Counted from the first letter of the stretch, positions 34,387 through 43,848 are shown. The stretch is 64,000 bases of DNA from Gammaproteobacteria bacterium (GCA_015709695.1 CP054183.1:2592992-2656991), one strand, 5' to 3'. Notes: generated by a model not told the origin, from the sequence alone. Translations and numbers: made by a program.

Positions 34387-36570
34387 ATGGATGTCACCCG
34401 CATTCTTGCGCCGCTCAATGACGCGCAGCGCGACGCCGTCACCGCGCCGCCGGGCCCCGTGCTGGTGGTGGCCGGTGCCGGCAGCGGCAAGACCCGCGTC
34501 CTGGTGCACCGCATCGCCTGGCTGATCCAGGTCGAGAACGTCTCGCCCTACGGCATCCTCGCGGTGACCTTCACCAACAAGGCGGCCGCCGAGATGCGCA
34601 GCCGCATCGAGACGCTGCTCGGCATCCCGGTGGACCAGCTCTGGGTCGGTACCTTCCACGGCCTGGCCCACCGCCTGCTGCGGCGGCACTGGCGCGAGGC
34701 GAACCTGGTCCAGGGCTTCCAGATCCTCGATGCCGAGGACCAGCAGCGGCTGATCCGCCGCCTGCTCAAGGGCCTGGAACTGGACGAGAGCACCTGGGTG
34801 CCGCGCGAGGTCCAGTGGTTCATCAACAACCAGAAGGACGAGGGCCGGCGGCCCGACGACCTGCGCGACGAAGGCGACGTCACGCGCCGCCAGCTCATCC
34901 ACCTGTACCGTCTCTACCAGGAGACCTGCGAGCGCTCGGGCCTCGTCGACTTCGCGGAGCTGCTGCTGCGCGCCCAGGAGCTCTGGGCCCGCAACCCCGA
35001 TCTGCTCGCCACCTACCGGCGCCGCTTCCGGCACGTGCTGGTGGACGAGTTCCAGGACACCAATGCCATCCAGTACGCCTGGCTCCGGCTGCTGGCCGGC
35101 GACACGGGCCTGCCCTTCGCCGTCGGCGACGATGACCAGTCCATCTACCGCTGGCGTGGCGCGCGCACCGAGCACCTGGCGCGCTTCCGCCAGGATTTCC
35201 CCGGGGCGCGCGTGGTCAAGCTGGAGCAGAACTACCGCTCCACCGGCACCATCCTCAGGGCCGCCAATGCCCTGATCGCCCACAACAGCGGGCGCATCGG
35301 CAAGCAGCTCTGGACCGAGAGCGGCGAGGGCACGCCCATCCGCCTCTTCGGCGCCTTCAACGAGCGCGAGGAAGCGCAGTTCATCATCGAGCGCATCCGC
35401 GACTGGGTCGCCCGCGGCCACCGGCGCTCGGAGGTGGCCGTCCTCTATCGCTCCAACGCCCAGTCCCGCGCCTTCGAGGAGGCGCTGATGCACGCCGGCA
35501 TGCCCTACCGGGTATACGGCGGCCTGCGGTTCTTCGAGCGCGCCGAGATCAAGGATGCGCTGGCCTACCTGCGCCTGCTCGCCAACCGCGACGACGATCC
35601 GTCATTCGAACGGGTAGTCAACCTGCCCGCGCGCGGCATCGGCACGCGCACCGTGGACGAGATCCGCGGCTACGCCCGTGCCAACGCCATGCCCATGTGG
35701 CGCTCGGCACAGACCGCCGCCGGTGGCGCCCTGCCGGCACGCGCCGCGAAGGCCGTGCACGAGTTCCTCGCGCTCGTGGACGCCATGGCCCGCGATACCG
35801 CCGGCCTGCCGCTGCACGAGCAGGTGGACCACGTGGTGCAGCGCAGTGGCCTGGTGGAGCACTTCCGCAAGGAGGTGCGCGACCGGGCCGAGGCGCGCCT
35901 CGAGAACCTCGAGGAGCTGGTCAGCGCCGCGCGCAGCTTCGATGCCGTGGACGCCGGCGACAGCGAGGCTGGCGCTGCCGACATGGCGCCGCTGGATGCC
36001 TTCCTCGCCCATGCCGCGCTGGAGGCTGGCGAGGCCGAGGGCGGGGACTGGGACGATTGCGTGCAGCTCATGACCCTGCACTCCGCCAAGGGGCTGGAGT
36101 TTCCGCTGGTGTTCATCGCCGGCATGGAGGACGGCCTGTTCCCGCACCGGCGCACGCTCGAGGATCCGCAGGGCCTGGAGGAAGAGCGGCGCCTTTGCTA
36201 CGTCGGCACCACCCGCGCCATGAGCGAGCTCTACCTCACCTACGCCGAGCAGCGGCGCCTGCACGGCGTGGACAGCATCGGCCAGCCCTCGCGGTTCATC
36301 GGCGAGATTCCGGCCGAACTCCTCGAAGAGGTGCGGCCACGCATCCGCGTCTCGCGACCGGTCTATCGCCGGCCCATGGAATCCGGCGGGCTGGTCCACG
36401 ATCCCGAGCAGCCCGTCCGGCTCGGCCAGCGGGTGCGCCATGGCCGGTTCGGCGAGGGAATCGTGCTCAACTGCGAGGGATCCGGAGCCCATGCCCGGGT
36501 CCAGGTCAACTTCGAGAACGGCGGCGCCAAGTGGCTCGTCATGTCCTATGCCAACCTCGAGCTGATGTAA
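34387..36570 (+). CDS. uvrD: DNA helicase II UvrD
   Basis: A 727-residue SF1A 3'-5' helicase for nucleotide excision repair and mismatch repair. Motifs: Walker A AGAGSGKT (29-36), TFTNKAAAEMR (Ia), DEFQDTN (II), GDDDQSIYRWRGA (III), LEQNYRS (IV), LMTLHSAKGLEFP (V), and EERRLCYVGTTRA (VI). The C-terminal end GQRVRHGRFGEGIVL is the Tudor-like module of UvrD that binds RNA polymerase, which separates it from Rep. A TAGAAT-like -10 element overlaps the short upstream gap. Confidence 0.97.
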   Translation: MDVTRILAPLNDAQRDAVTAPPGPVLVVAGAGSGKTRVLVHRIAWLIQVENVSPYGILAVTFTNKAAAEMRSRIETLLGIPVDQLWVGTFHGLAHRLLRRHWREANLVQGFQILDAEDQQRLIRRLLKGLELDESTWVPREVQWFINNQKDEGRRPDDLRDEGDVTRRQLIHLYRLYQETCERSGLVDFAELLLRAQELWARNPDLLATYRRRFRHVLVDEFQDTNAIQYAWLRLLAGDTGLPFAVGDDDQSIYRWRGARTEHLARFRQDFPGARVVKLEQNYRSTGTILRAANALIAHNSGRIGKQLWTESGEGTPIRLFGAFNEREEAQFIIERIRDWVARGHRRSEVAVLYRSNAQSRAFEEALMHAGMPYRVYGGLRFFERAEIKDALAYLRLLANRDDDPSFERVVNLPARGIGTRTVDEIRGYARANAMPMWRSAQTAAGGALPARAAKAVHEFLALVDAMARDTAGLPLHEQVDHVVQRSGLVEHFRKEVRDRAEARLENLEELVSAARSFDAVDAGDSEAGAADMAPLDAFLAHAALEAGEAEGGDWDDCVQLMTLHSAKGLEFPLVFIAGMEDGLFPHRRTLEDPQGLEEERRLCYVGTTRAMSELYLTYAEQRRLHGVDSIGQPSRFIGEIPAELLEEVRPRIRVSRPVYRRPMESGGLVHDPEQPVRLGQRVRHGRFGEGIVLNCEGSGAHARVQVNFENGGAKWLVMSYANLELM

Positions 36571-36581
36571 GCTTGCGTCGT

Positions 36582-36701
36582 GGTGCCGGTGTTGCGGTTT
36601 CGGCAAAGAACCTGGCCGGACGGCCGGCGCCGGACCGGATCGGATCTCGGGCAACGGCACCTCATCGCATGACAGTCTTCCGAAACCGCAACACCGGCAC
36701 C
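36582..36701. repeat. 22-bp perfect inverted repeat between uvrD and trkA
   Basis: The arms 36582-36603 and 36680-36701 are exact inverse complements over 22 bp and are separated by 76 bp. The left arm begins 12 bases after the uvrD stop and the right arm ends three bases before the trkA ATG, covering the place where its ribosome site should be. The spacer contains a smaller GC-rich palindrome (CCGGCGCCGG). There is no U-run. Confidence 0.9.
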
Positions 36702-36703
36702 CC

Positions 36704-38080
36704 ATGAAGATCATCATCCTTGGCGCCGGGCAGGTGGGCTCGACGGCTGCGTTCCAGCTCGCCCGGCAGGAAGCCAACGAGGTCACCATCGTCGATCACA
36801 ACGCCACGGTGCTGCGCGACCTGCAGGACCGTCTCGACGTGCGCACCGTCGTCGGCCACGCGGCCTATCCGGCCACCCTCGAGCGCGCTGGCGCCGCCGA
36901 CGCCGACATGATCATCGCCCTGACCAGCAGCGACGAGGTGAACATGGTCGCCTGCAGCGTCGCCCACACGCTGTTCCACATCGGCACCAAGATCGCGCGC
37001 GTGCGCTCCGCGGAATACATCGCCACGCCGAACCTGTTCAGCCCCGAGGCGATCCCGATCGACATGCGCATCAGCCCCGAGCAGCTGGTCACCCAGCACA
37101 TCCAGCAGCTGATCCATTATCCGGGTTCCTTCCAGGTGCTGGACTTCGCCGACGGCCGCGTGCGCCTGGTCGGCGTGCGTGCGCGCCGCGACGGGCTGCT
37201 GGTGAACCAGCGCATCCGCAATCTGAAGGCCCACATACCCAACGTGGAGGTGCGCATTGCCGCGGTCTACCGCGCCGGCCAGAGCGTGCCCACCGATGGC
37301 GAGACGCTGATCCGCGAGAACGACGAGGTGTTCTTCATCGCCGGGCGCAACGACATCCGCACCGTCATGGCCGAGATGCGCAAGCTCGAGCCGCCGGTGC
37401 GCCGGGTGGTGATCGCCGGTGGCGGCAACATCGGCCTGCGGCTCGCCTCGGCCCTGGAGCAGACCAACAACGTCAAGGTCATCGAGCGCGACCGCGAGCG
37501 GGCGCAGCGCATCTCCGAGCGCCTGGCCAAGGCCATCGTCCTGCACGGCGATGCCGCCGACGAGGAGCTGCTGCTGGAGGAGAACATCGACACGGCCGAC
37601 GTCTTCGTCGCCGTGACCAACGCCGATGAAGCCAACATCCTCTCCGCCATGCTGGCCAAGCAGCTCGGTTGCAGGAAGGTCATGGCGCTGGTCAACCGCC
37701 CCGCCTACGCCGGGATGGTGGAGACCGGCCGGGTCGACGTGGCGATTTCGCCGCAGCAGATCACCATCGGCTCGCTGCTGGCCCTGGCCCGCAAGGGCGA
37801 CATGGTGAAGGTGCACTCGCTGCGCCGGGGTCGCGCGGAGGCGATCGAGGCCGTGGCCCACGGCAATGCGGAGATCTCGCGGGTGGTGGGCCGCACCGTC
37901 GAACAGGTGGCGCTGCCGCCCGGCACGACCATGAACGTCATCGTCCGCGAGGACAAGGTCATGGAAGCACACCATGACACGCTGATCCGCACCGACGACC
38001 ACATCATCATGTTCCTCACCGACCGGCGCCAGGTGGATCAGGTTGCGCGGCTGTTCCAGCTGCCCGGCCGCTTCCGCTGA
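36704..38080 (+). CDS. trkA: Trk potassium uptake regulatory protein TrkA
   Basis: The cytosolic NAD-binding gating subunit of the Trk K+ system. The 458-residue protein is a tandem of two RCK-N/RCK-C units. Nucleotide-binding GAGQVGS (8-14) and GGGNIGL (about 239-245) start the two Rossmann folds, each followed by a TrkA-C domain. No Shine-Dalgarno is visible because the right arm of the 22-bp inverted repeat occupies the site, so translation may be controlled by folding. trkH follows 13 bp downstream. Confidence 0.96.
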   Translation: MKIIILGAGQVGSTAAFQLARQEANEVTIVDHNATVLRDLQDRLDVRTVVGHAAYPATLERAGAADADMIIALTSSDEVNMVACSVAHTLFHIGTKIARVRSAEYIATPNLFSPEAIPIDMRISPEQLVTQHIQQLIHYPGSFQVLDFADGRVRLVGVRARRDGLLVNQRIRNLKAHIPNVEVRIAAVYRAGQSVPTDGETLIRENDEVFFIAGRNDIRTVMAEMRKLEPPVRRVVIAGGGNIGLRLASALEQTNNVKVIERDRERAQRISERLAKAIVLHGDAADEELLLEENIDTADVFVAVTNADEANILSAMLAKQLGCRKVMALVNRPAYAGMVETGRVDVAISPQQITIGSLLALARKGDMVKVHSLRRGRAEAIEAVAHGNAEISRVVGRTVEQVALPPGTTMNVIVREDKVMEAHHDTLIRTDDHIIMFLTDRRQVDQVARLFQLPGRFR

Positions 38081-38093
38081 CGCGATTCGCACC

Positions 38094-39545
38094 ATGCGGC
38101 TCAGAAACATCCAGCAGATCCTCGGGCTGCTGCTGATGCTCTTCAGCACCACCATGCTGCCGCCGGTGTTCATCTCCGCCTGGTACCGCGACGGCTCCGC
38201 CGCGGCCTTCGTCTCCGGCTTCCTGGTGACGCTGCTGACCGGCCTGCTGGTCTGGGCCCCGGTGCGCCGGGAAAGCCGCGAGCTGCGCTCGCGTGACGGC
38301 TTCCTCGTGGTGGCCGGCTTCTGGACGCTGCTCGGCCTGTTCGGCGGTGCCCCGCTGCTGTTTGCCGACCAGCCGTCCATGTCGCTCACCGACGCGGTGT
38401 TCGAGGCGGTCTCGGGCGTCACCACCACCGGCGCCACCGTGCTGACCGGTCTCGACCGGCTGCCGCCGGCGATCCTCTACTACCGTGCGCAGCTGCACTG
38501 GCTGGGCGGCATGGGCGTGGTGGTGCTCGCCGTGGCCGTGCTGCCGATGCTGGGAGTCGGCGGTTTCCAGCTCTATCGCGCCGAGACCCCGGGCGCGATC
38601 AAGGACACCAAGCTCACGCCGCGCATCACCGAGACCGCCAAGGCGCTCTGGTACGTGTACCTGGGGCTGACCATTGCCTGCACGCTGGCGTACTGGGCCG
38701 CCGGCATGTCGTTCTTCGACGCGGTCTGCCACAGCTTCGCCACCATGGCGACCGGCGGCTTCTCCACGCACGACGCCAGCCTCGGCTACTTCGGCAGCCC
38801 GCTGATCGACATCATCGCCGTGGTGTTCATGGTGCTGGCCGGCGCCAATTTCGCGCTGCACTTCCTGGTCTGGCAATCACGCAGCCTGCGCAACTACGGC
38901 CGCGATCCGGAGTTCAGGGCCTACCTGGTGATCCTTGCGGCGATCTCCGTGTTCGTCGTCGCCTACCTGTTCCTCAGCGGACACTACGTCAGCCTGCAGG
39001 AAGCCGGGTTGCAGGGCGTCTTCCATGTGGTTTCGTTCATGACCAGTACCGGCTTCGGCACGGGCGACATCACCGCCTGGCCCGGGGCCCTGCCGGTGCT
39101 GCTGGTGCTGTCGATGTTCATCGGCGGCTGCGGCGGCTCGACGGCCGGCGGCATGAAGGTCATCCGCTGGCTGCTCCTCTACCGCCAGGGCGCGCGCGAG
39201 GTGGTGCGGCTGGTGCATCCGGCTGCCGAGATCCCCGTCAGGCTCGGCGAAACCGTGGTGCCGCAGCGGGTGGTGGATGCCGTGTGGGGCTTCTTCGCCA
39301 TCTACGTGGTGCTGTTCGGCGCCATGATGCTGGTGCTGCTCGCCACCGGCGTCGACCAGGTCACTGCCTTCTCCGCCATCGCCACCTGCCTCAACAACGT
39401 CGGCCCGGGGCTCGGGGCCATCGCGGCGAATTTCGCCACCATGCATGATGCGGACAAGTGGGTGTGCGTGCTGGCGATGCTGCTCGGCAGGCTGGAGATC
39501 TTCACGCTCTTCGTGCTGATCTCCCCGGCCTTCTGGCGGCGCTGA
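38094..39545 (+). CDS. trkH: Trk-type potassium transporter membrane subunit TrkH
   Basis: The K+-translocating subunit in the inner membrane, 483 residues with about ten helices in four M1-P-M2 repeats. Selectivity-filter segments are visible: SGVTTTGAT, MATGGFST, SFMTSTGFGTG and ATCLNNVGPG, each with the filter Gly. Start MRLRNIQQILG was chosen over an upstream in-frame ATG within trkA. Forms an operon with trkA. Confidence 0.96.
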   Translation: MRLRNIQQILGLLLMLFSTTMLPPVFISAWYRDGSAAAFVSGFLVTLLTGLLVWAPVRRESRELRSRDGFLVVAGFWTLLGLFGGAPLLFADQPSMSLTDAVFEAVSGVTTTGATVLTGLDRLPPAILYYRAQLHWLGGMGVVVLAVAVLPMLGVGGFQLYRAETPGAIKDTKLTPRITETAKALWYVYLGLTIACTLAYWAAGMSFFDAVCHSFATMATGGFSTHDASLGYFGSPLIDIIAVVFMVLAGANFALHFLVWQSRSLRNYGRDPEFRAYLVILAAISVFVVAYLFLSGHYVSLQEAGLQGVFHVVSFMTSTGFGTGDITAWPGALPVLLVLSMFIGGCGGSTAGGMKVIRWLLLYRQGAREVVRLVHPAAEIPVRLGETVVPQRVVDAVWGFFAIYVVLFGAMMLVLLATGVDQVTAFSAIATCLNNVGPGLGAIAANFATMHDADKWVCVLAMLLGRLEIFTLFVLISPAFWRR

Positions 39546-39550
39546 CCGCC

Positions 39551-39871
39551 ATGGGCCGCGCAGCCGCCCTGGAGGCGCTGCTGGCCAGGGGCCAGGACAA
39601 CGCCCTGCTGCGCTTTTCCCTCGGCAGCGAGTACCTCAATGCCGGCGACCCCGGGACAGCCGTGTCGCACCTGCAGCGGGCCGTTGCCCAGGATCCCGGC
39701 TACTCCGCCGCCTGGAAACTGCTCGGCAAGGCCCATGCGGCACAGGGTGATGCCGCACAGGCAAGGCAGGCCTGGGAACAGGGGCTCGCCGCGGCAGCCC
39801 GCAAGGGCGACCGGCAGGCGGAGAAGGAGATGACGGTGTTCCTGCGACGGCTCGACAGGGGCCAGCAGTAG
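39551..39871 (+). CDS. Small tetratricopeptide repeat protein
   Basis: A 106-residue soluble helical protein with two to three TPR units (SLGSEYLNAGDPGTAVSHLQRAV, then YSAAWKLLGKAHAAQGDAAQARQAWEQG). I recognise it as a short conserved type in gammaproteobacteria without an assigned function; probably a protein-binding scaffold. It begins five bases after trkH and is likely co-transcribed. Confidence 0.78.
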   Translation: MGRAAALEALLARGQDNALLRFSLGSEYLNAGDPGTAVSHLQRAVAQDPGYSAAWKLLGKAHAAQGDAAQARQAWEQGLAAAARKGDRQAEKEMTVFLRRLDRGQQ

Positions 39872-39898
39872 GCCGGCCCTGCCGCAAGACGCCTCAGC

Positions 39899-40693
39899 TC
39901 ACCAGGGCAGCACCGCCCCGTCGTAGTTGATGAACGACCCGGTGTTGTCGATGGTCATGCCGTCGATGTTGCGGATGAGGTCGCGCGCGGCATCCCCCAC
40001 CGGTCGCAGCATGTTCTTCGGCAGACCCTTCATGAAGTCGGTATCGACCATGCCCGGATTGAGGATGGCGACACTGACACCCTTCGGCTTGAGCTGGAAC
40101 GCCAGGGTACGCATCTCCATGTTCAGCGCTGCCTTGCTGGCGCGCATGAAGTACAGGCGCGGGCCGCTCACCAGGCCGACCGAGCCCTCGCTGCTGGAGA
40201 TGGCGACGATGCGCTTGTCGTGGCCCGCGAGGATGCTGGGCATGAAGGCCTCGCTGATCGCCAGCGGCGCGATCGTGTTGACGCGCAGCACGTCCTCGAA
40301 GACCGCGTAGTCCATCTTGCCGAACATCTGGTTCTGCATGCCGCCGTTGACGCCGGCGTTGTTGATCAGGATGTCGATGGGAGTCTGCGCAAGCTTCGCC
40401 GCCAGCGCGCGGATCTGCGCCAGGTCCGTGACGTCCAGCTGCTCGACGCTGACCCGCGGATTGGACGCGGCGAGCGCCTTCAGCTCGTCGGCATGGGCGG
40501 GGTCACGGGCCGTGGCGATGACGCGCGCGCCCCGTGCCGCATACTGGCGGACGAGTTCCAGGCCAATGCCGCGATTGGCTCCGGTCACCAGCACCGTGGG
40601 CACATGGGCGGGGGCGGGCGCCGCGTCTTCGGCAAGAACCGTCGGTGCGGCGAAAAGGGCGCCGGCCAGCAAAACCAGGATGCGTGAAAGCAT
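39899..40693 (-). CDS. Exported short-chain dehydrogenase/reductase-like protein
   Basis: A 264-residue SDR-fold protein with an N-terminal signal peptide (to about residue 21), unusual for this largely cytosolic family. The nucleotide motif VTGANRGIG (36-44) and NNAG (111-114) are intact, and the catalytic Ser region ISSSEGS is present. Where the YxxxK pair is expected, the sequence is YFMRASK: Lys187 is retained but the residue four before it is Met183, and the nearest Tyr is at 181. Either the Tyr has shifted or the enzyme lost normal catalysis. GAGG precedes the ATG. It resembles the C-factor/carbonyl reductase branch. Confidence 0.85.
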   Translation of the reverse strand: MLSRILVLLAGALFAAPTVLAEDAAPAPAHVPTVLVTGANRGIGLELVRQYAARGARVIATARDPAHADELKALAASNPRVSVEQLDVTDLAQIRALAAKLAQTPIDILINNAGVNGGMQNQMFGKMDYAVFEDVLRVNTIAPLAISEAFMPSILAGHDKRIVAISSSEGSVGLVSGPRLYFMRASKAALNMEMRTLAFQLKPKGVSVAILNPGMVDTDFMKGLPKNMLRPVGDAARDLIRNIDGMTIDNTGSFINYDGAVLPW

Positions 40694-40794
40694 GAGGCAC
40701 CTCGCTGTCGCAGATCCGTGATGCAGCGGGATACTACGACGCGTGGCCGTCACCGGCCGCCCGCTGCGACCACATGCCGCACCCGGCGGAAAGA

Positions 40795-41397
40795 TCAGGG
40801 AAAGTGCGCGCCCTGGCGGGCACCGTGGCGGCTGCGGCGGTCGTACTCCTGCTCCCTGGCGCGGAAGCGGGCGAGCACGCGGTCCGCCGCGGCATCGGCC
40901 GCGCGCCGGAAGCTGTCGCAATCCGGGGCCTCGCGCAGGCGTTCGATGGCCTTGCGCAAGGCCGCCGCGGCGTCGCGCACGATCTTCTCGTGCCCCGCCT
41001 CGTGGGCCTGCAGCGCGCCGAGGTAGCGGCGCCACTGGCGCTCCAGGCCGGGATCCGCGTCCGCCGGTGGTTGCCAGCGGGGCAGCGTCACGTCGATCCA
41101 CAGCAGTGCCTCGACGTGCTCCAGCACGCAGGCACCGTCGCTCATCCTGGTCAGCGGCTGCCAGCGCAGGTGCCAGGCGGTGTAGCCATCCCAGCGCCGG
41201 CCGGCATCATCGACCGGGCCGGCCTGGTCGAGCGCGGCACGCAGCCCGGCGGCCGTACTGCCGGTGATCTCGTAATACAGCACGCGGCGCTCGATACGGG
41301 AAGCGGACCCTGCCGCCGCGGCACCGATGGCGCCCGGGGACGCGGCCAGCAGCGCCAGGCCGAGCGCCAGTGCCAGCCGCGTGGCGGGCCGCCTCAC
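40795..41397 (-). CDS. Secreted zinc-protease-like protein (DUF922)
   Basis: A 200-residue exported protein with a signal peptide to about residue 28. The motif HEAGH (His132-His136) is an HExxH zinc site in QAHEAGHEKIV, as in the DUF922 predicted secreted Zn-dependent protease family. A second Cys pair (Cys90 and Cys159) could form a disulfide. The GTG start overlaps the amidohydrolase stop by GTGA, so translation is coupled. Substrate unknown. Confidence 0.8.
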   Translation of the reverse strand: MRRPATRLALALGLALLAASPGAIGAAAAGSASRIERRVLYYEITGSTAAGLRAALDQAGPVDDAGRRWDGYTAWHLRWQPLTRMSDGACVLEHVEALLWIDVTLPRWQPPADADPGLERQWRRYLGALQAHEAGHEKIVRDAAAALRKAIERLREAPDCDSFRRAADAAADRVLARFRAREQEYDRRSRHGARQGAHFP

Positions 41398-42692
41398 TCG
41401 ACGACGATATCGAGCGCCTTGCCGTCCCGCTTGGCGACCCGGCCGGCCTTCATGACGAAGTCGATCTTCTCGAGCACGGCGACGTCATCCAGCGGACTGC
41501 CCTTCACGGCGACGATGTCGGCCAGCTTTCCGGCTTCCAGCGTGCCGGCTTCCTGGTCGATGCGGAACAGGCGTGCCGTGTTCACGGTGGCGGCCTGCAG
41601 CGCCGCGGCCGGGGTCATGCCGGCCCTGACCATGTAGCCGAACTCCTTCGCGGCGAGGCGGTGCGGTATGCCGCCGTCATCGGTGCCGAAAGCGATGGGC
41701 GTGCCGAACTTCAGCGCGCGCTCGAAGGCGTGGCCCTGCTCGCGGTACTCCCGGATCGGCCCGGACTGCGCCACCGAGAGCGTCGGCACCAGGTAGATGC
41801 CCTTCTGCTTCATGAGCTTCAGCGTGGCGTCATCGGCACCGAAGCCATGCTCCACGGAATCCACGCCGGCACGCACCGCGTCGGCCACGGCCTGGGTGGC
41901 GTAGGCATGGGTGCCGACGATCATGCCGAGCTGGTGCGCCGTCTCGACGATGGCCTGCATCTCGTCGAAGAAGAAGCGCTGGTCGATACCGGTGTTGTCG
42001 GCGAACCCGCCGGTCGCCATCATCTTGATGACGTTGGAGCCGAGCTTGTGCTGCATGCGCACCGCATGGCGGCAGCTCTCCACGCCGCTGCACAGGCTGG
42101 AGGCATCGATGTCCAGCGGGCTGAGGTCCTCCTTCGTCATGTCGCCATGACCACCCGGGGCGGTGACGGGATTGCCGGCCGCCAGGATGCGCGGCCCGAG
42201 GAACTTGCCGGCGTTGATCCAGTCGCGTACCGCGAATACCGGATGCGGCCCGGATGCCTGCTCGCGCACGGTGGTGAAGCCCGACATCAGCGTCACGCGG
42301 GCGTTGCGCAGGGTCCAGAGGGTCAGGTCCGCCTCCGTCATCTTGTCGGCCTTCTTCGGCGGATGATCACCGCCAGACCACATCAGGTGCGCGTGGGCAT
42401 CCATCAGGCCCGGCATGACGAAGCGGTCCCGCAAGTCGATCACCTCCACGGCCGCATCGCCGGCATTGCCGACGGCCTCGGCCCCGAGGAGCCCATCGCG
42501 CACGGCAAGCAGCTTGCGGCCGCGGATCACCAGAGTCTGGTTGCGCTTCGCGGGCGTGCCCGGTACCGCCAGCAGCTCGCCGGCCTGGATCACGGTGTAC
42601 GGCCCCTCGTCGGGCTTGTCGGCGGCCGACACCAGGGCGGGCAGCAGGCTGGCGACCAGGAAGGCGAGGATGGCTTGCAGGACGGACGGCAT
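41394..42692 (-). CDS. Exported metal-dependent amidohydrolase
   Basis: A 432-residue enzyme of the amidohydrolase superfamily with a signal peptide ending at VSA-AD. Metal ligands: MDAHAHL (first HxH), Lys in VIKMMATGG (bridging Lys position), THAYA, EHGF and the Asp in FGTDDGG. Imidazolonepropionase/prolidase-like relatives with signal peptides cleave peptides or carry out detoxification in the periplasm. GGGG lies seven bases before the ATG. The start overlaps the stop of the upstream GIY-YIG gene by one base and its stop overlaps the DUF922 start. Confidence 0.9.
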   Translation of the reverse strand: MPSVLQAILAFLVASLLPALVSAADKPDEGPYTVIQAGELLAVPGTPAKRNQTLVIRGRKLLAVRDGLLGAEAVGNAGDAAVEVIDLRDRFVMPGLMDAHAHLMWSGGDHPPKKADKMTEADLTLWTLRNARVTLMSGFTTVREQASGPHPVFAVRDWINAGKFLGPRILAAGNPVTAPGGHGDMTKEDLSPLDIDASSLCSGVESCRHAVRMQHKLGSNVIKMMATGGFADNTGIDQRFFFDEMQAIVETAHQLGMIVGTHAYATQAVADAVRAGVDSVEHGFGADDATLKLMKQKGIYLVPTLSVAQSGPIREYREQGHAFERALKFGTPIAFGTDDGGIPHRLAAKEFGYMVRAGMTPAAALQAATVNTARLFRIDQEAGTLEAGKLADIVAVKGSPLDDVAVLEKIDFVMKAGRVAKRDGKALDIVVE

Positions 42693-42955
42693 CACGGTTC
42701 CCCTTTCATCGGGCGCCCGAGGAGGGCGTGTTTGTCGGTGGTGGCCAGCTGCTTGATGGCGTACTCGCGCCGGAGCGCGGCACCGCGGTCCGCCGCCGCC
42801 TCCACATGCACCAGTCGCACCGGCAACCGGCTGCGCGTGTAGCGCGCGCCGCGCCCGCTGTTGTGCGCGGCGAGGCGGGCGGCAACGTCCCGGGCAATGC
42901 CGGTGTAAAGGCTGCCGTCGGCACACTCGAGCATGTAGACGCGCCAGTCGGCCAT
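42692..42955 (-). CDS. GIY-YIG nuclease-domain protein (YhbQ-like)
   Basis: An 87-residue single-domain protein. The motif appears as VYMLECADGSLYTGIA (GIY-YIG as VYM...YTG, about residues 6-20), with the Arg of ARDVAARLAAHN and the catalytic-type Glu in ALRREYAIK. It matches the UPF0213/YhbQ group, of which some members nick or degrade DNA. Cytosolic. First of three overlapping minus-strand genes. Confidence 0.88.
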   Translation of the reverse strand: MADWRVYMLECADGSLYTGIARDVAARLAAHNSGRGARYTRSRLPVRLVHVEAAADRGAALRREYAIKQLATTDKHALLGRPMKGEP

Positions 42956-42986
42956 GGCAGCGGCGATGATGCCCGCAGCCGCGCGG

Positions 42987-43718
42987 CTAGCCGGCGGGCC
43001 CGTCGCCGGCCGGCGCGGCCGGGGGTGGCTGGCTGCGCACGTAGCGGACCGCGGCCAGCGCCATGGCCGCGGCGCAGAGCAATTCGCCGGCGAAACGCGG
43101 CAGCGGACCCCAGGTCAGCGGCAGGAGCAGGAGCGCCGTGCCGACACCCATGCCGGCGAGCAGCCAGGGCCAGTCCTGCCGGTACCACAGACCGGCACCG
43201 AGGCCCAGGTAGGCGGCGAGCACGATGGCAGGCACCACCGGCAGGCGTGGCGGCAGCAGGAGTTCGGGGGCCGCATCCGGGCAGAACAGCGGCGGGGGCA
43301 CCGACGGCAGGTACCAGACCACGTCCTGCCAGCATGCCGGAGCCAGCGTCGGGATGACGAAGATCCCCGGCAGGCTGTAGATCAGCAGGGCCACCGCCAG
43401 CAGGCAGACCCCGCCGTGCCCCCAGTCGATCCGGGCCCAGGCGAAGCCGCTGCCACGGCTGATGGTGGCGAAGGTGAAGAGCGCCGCCGGCAGGGCCACC
43501 GTCGCCACCAGCAGGGGCAGGACGTAGAGGCCCCGCAGGTCCGCGCCCGGGCCGGCCCAGCGGCCGGTACCGGCGATCAGCGCATGGAGCACTGCCGCCG
43601 CCAGCACCAGGACGTTGAACAGCAGGATGACCGAGCGACTCCGCCGCCACTCGCCGAAGGCCCAAAGGCAGGCCAGGAAGCCTGCTGCCGCCATGACCAG
43701 GATCAAGAGCGAGAACAT
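42987..43718 (-). CDS. Polytopic membrane protein of unknown function
   Basis: A 243-residue integral membrane protein with about seven hydrophobic segments (near 1-20, 28-50, 66-88, 103-122, 158-175, 183-203, 210-228). A periplasmic loop around 125-150 is rich in Pro and contains two Cys (ACWQDVVW; LFCPD). No family motif is recognised. The C-terminal tail is Pro/Ala/Gly-rich. Confidence 0.65.
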   Translation of the reverse strand: MFSLLILVMAAAGFLACLWAFGEWRRSRSVILLFNVLVLAAAVLHALIAGTGRWAGPGADLRGLYVLPLLVATVALPAALFTFATISRGSGFAWARIDWGHGGVCLLAVALLIYSLPGIFVIPTLAPACWQDVVWYLPSVPPPLFCPDAAPELLLPPRLPVVPAIVLAAYLGLGAGLWYRQDWPWLLAGMGVGTALLLLPLTWGPLPRFAGELLCAAAMALAAVRYVRSQPPPAAPAGDGPAG

Positions 43719-43848
43719 GGCCGGATCATACCGCAGGATGCACGAGACAGAAGCCGTGGCCTTTCAGGCGCGTACATGCCAATGGTCAGCTTTCACGAAA
43801 AGGCTGTAAATGCAGGCTCAAACGCCCTTGCCCGGCGAAAATATTCTC

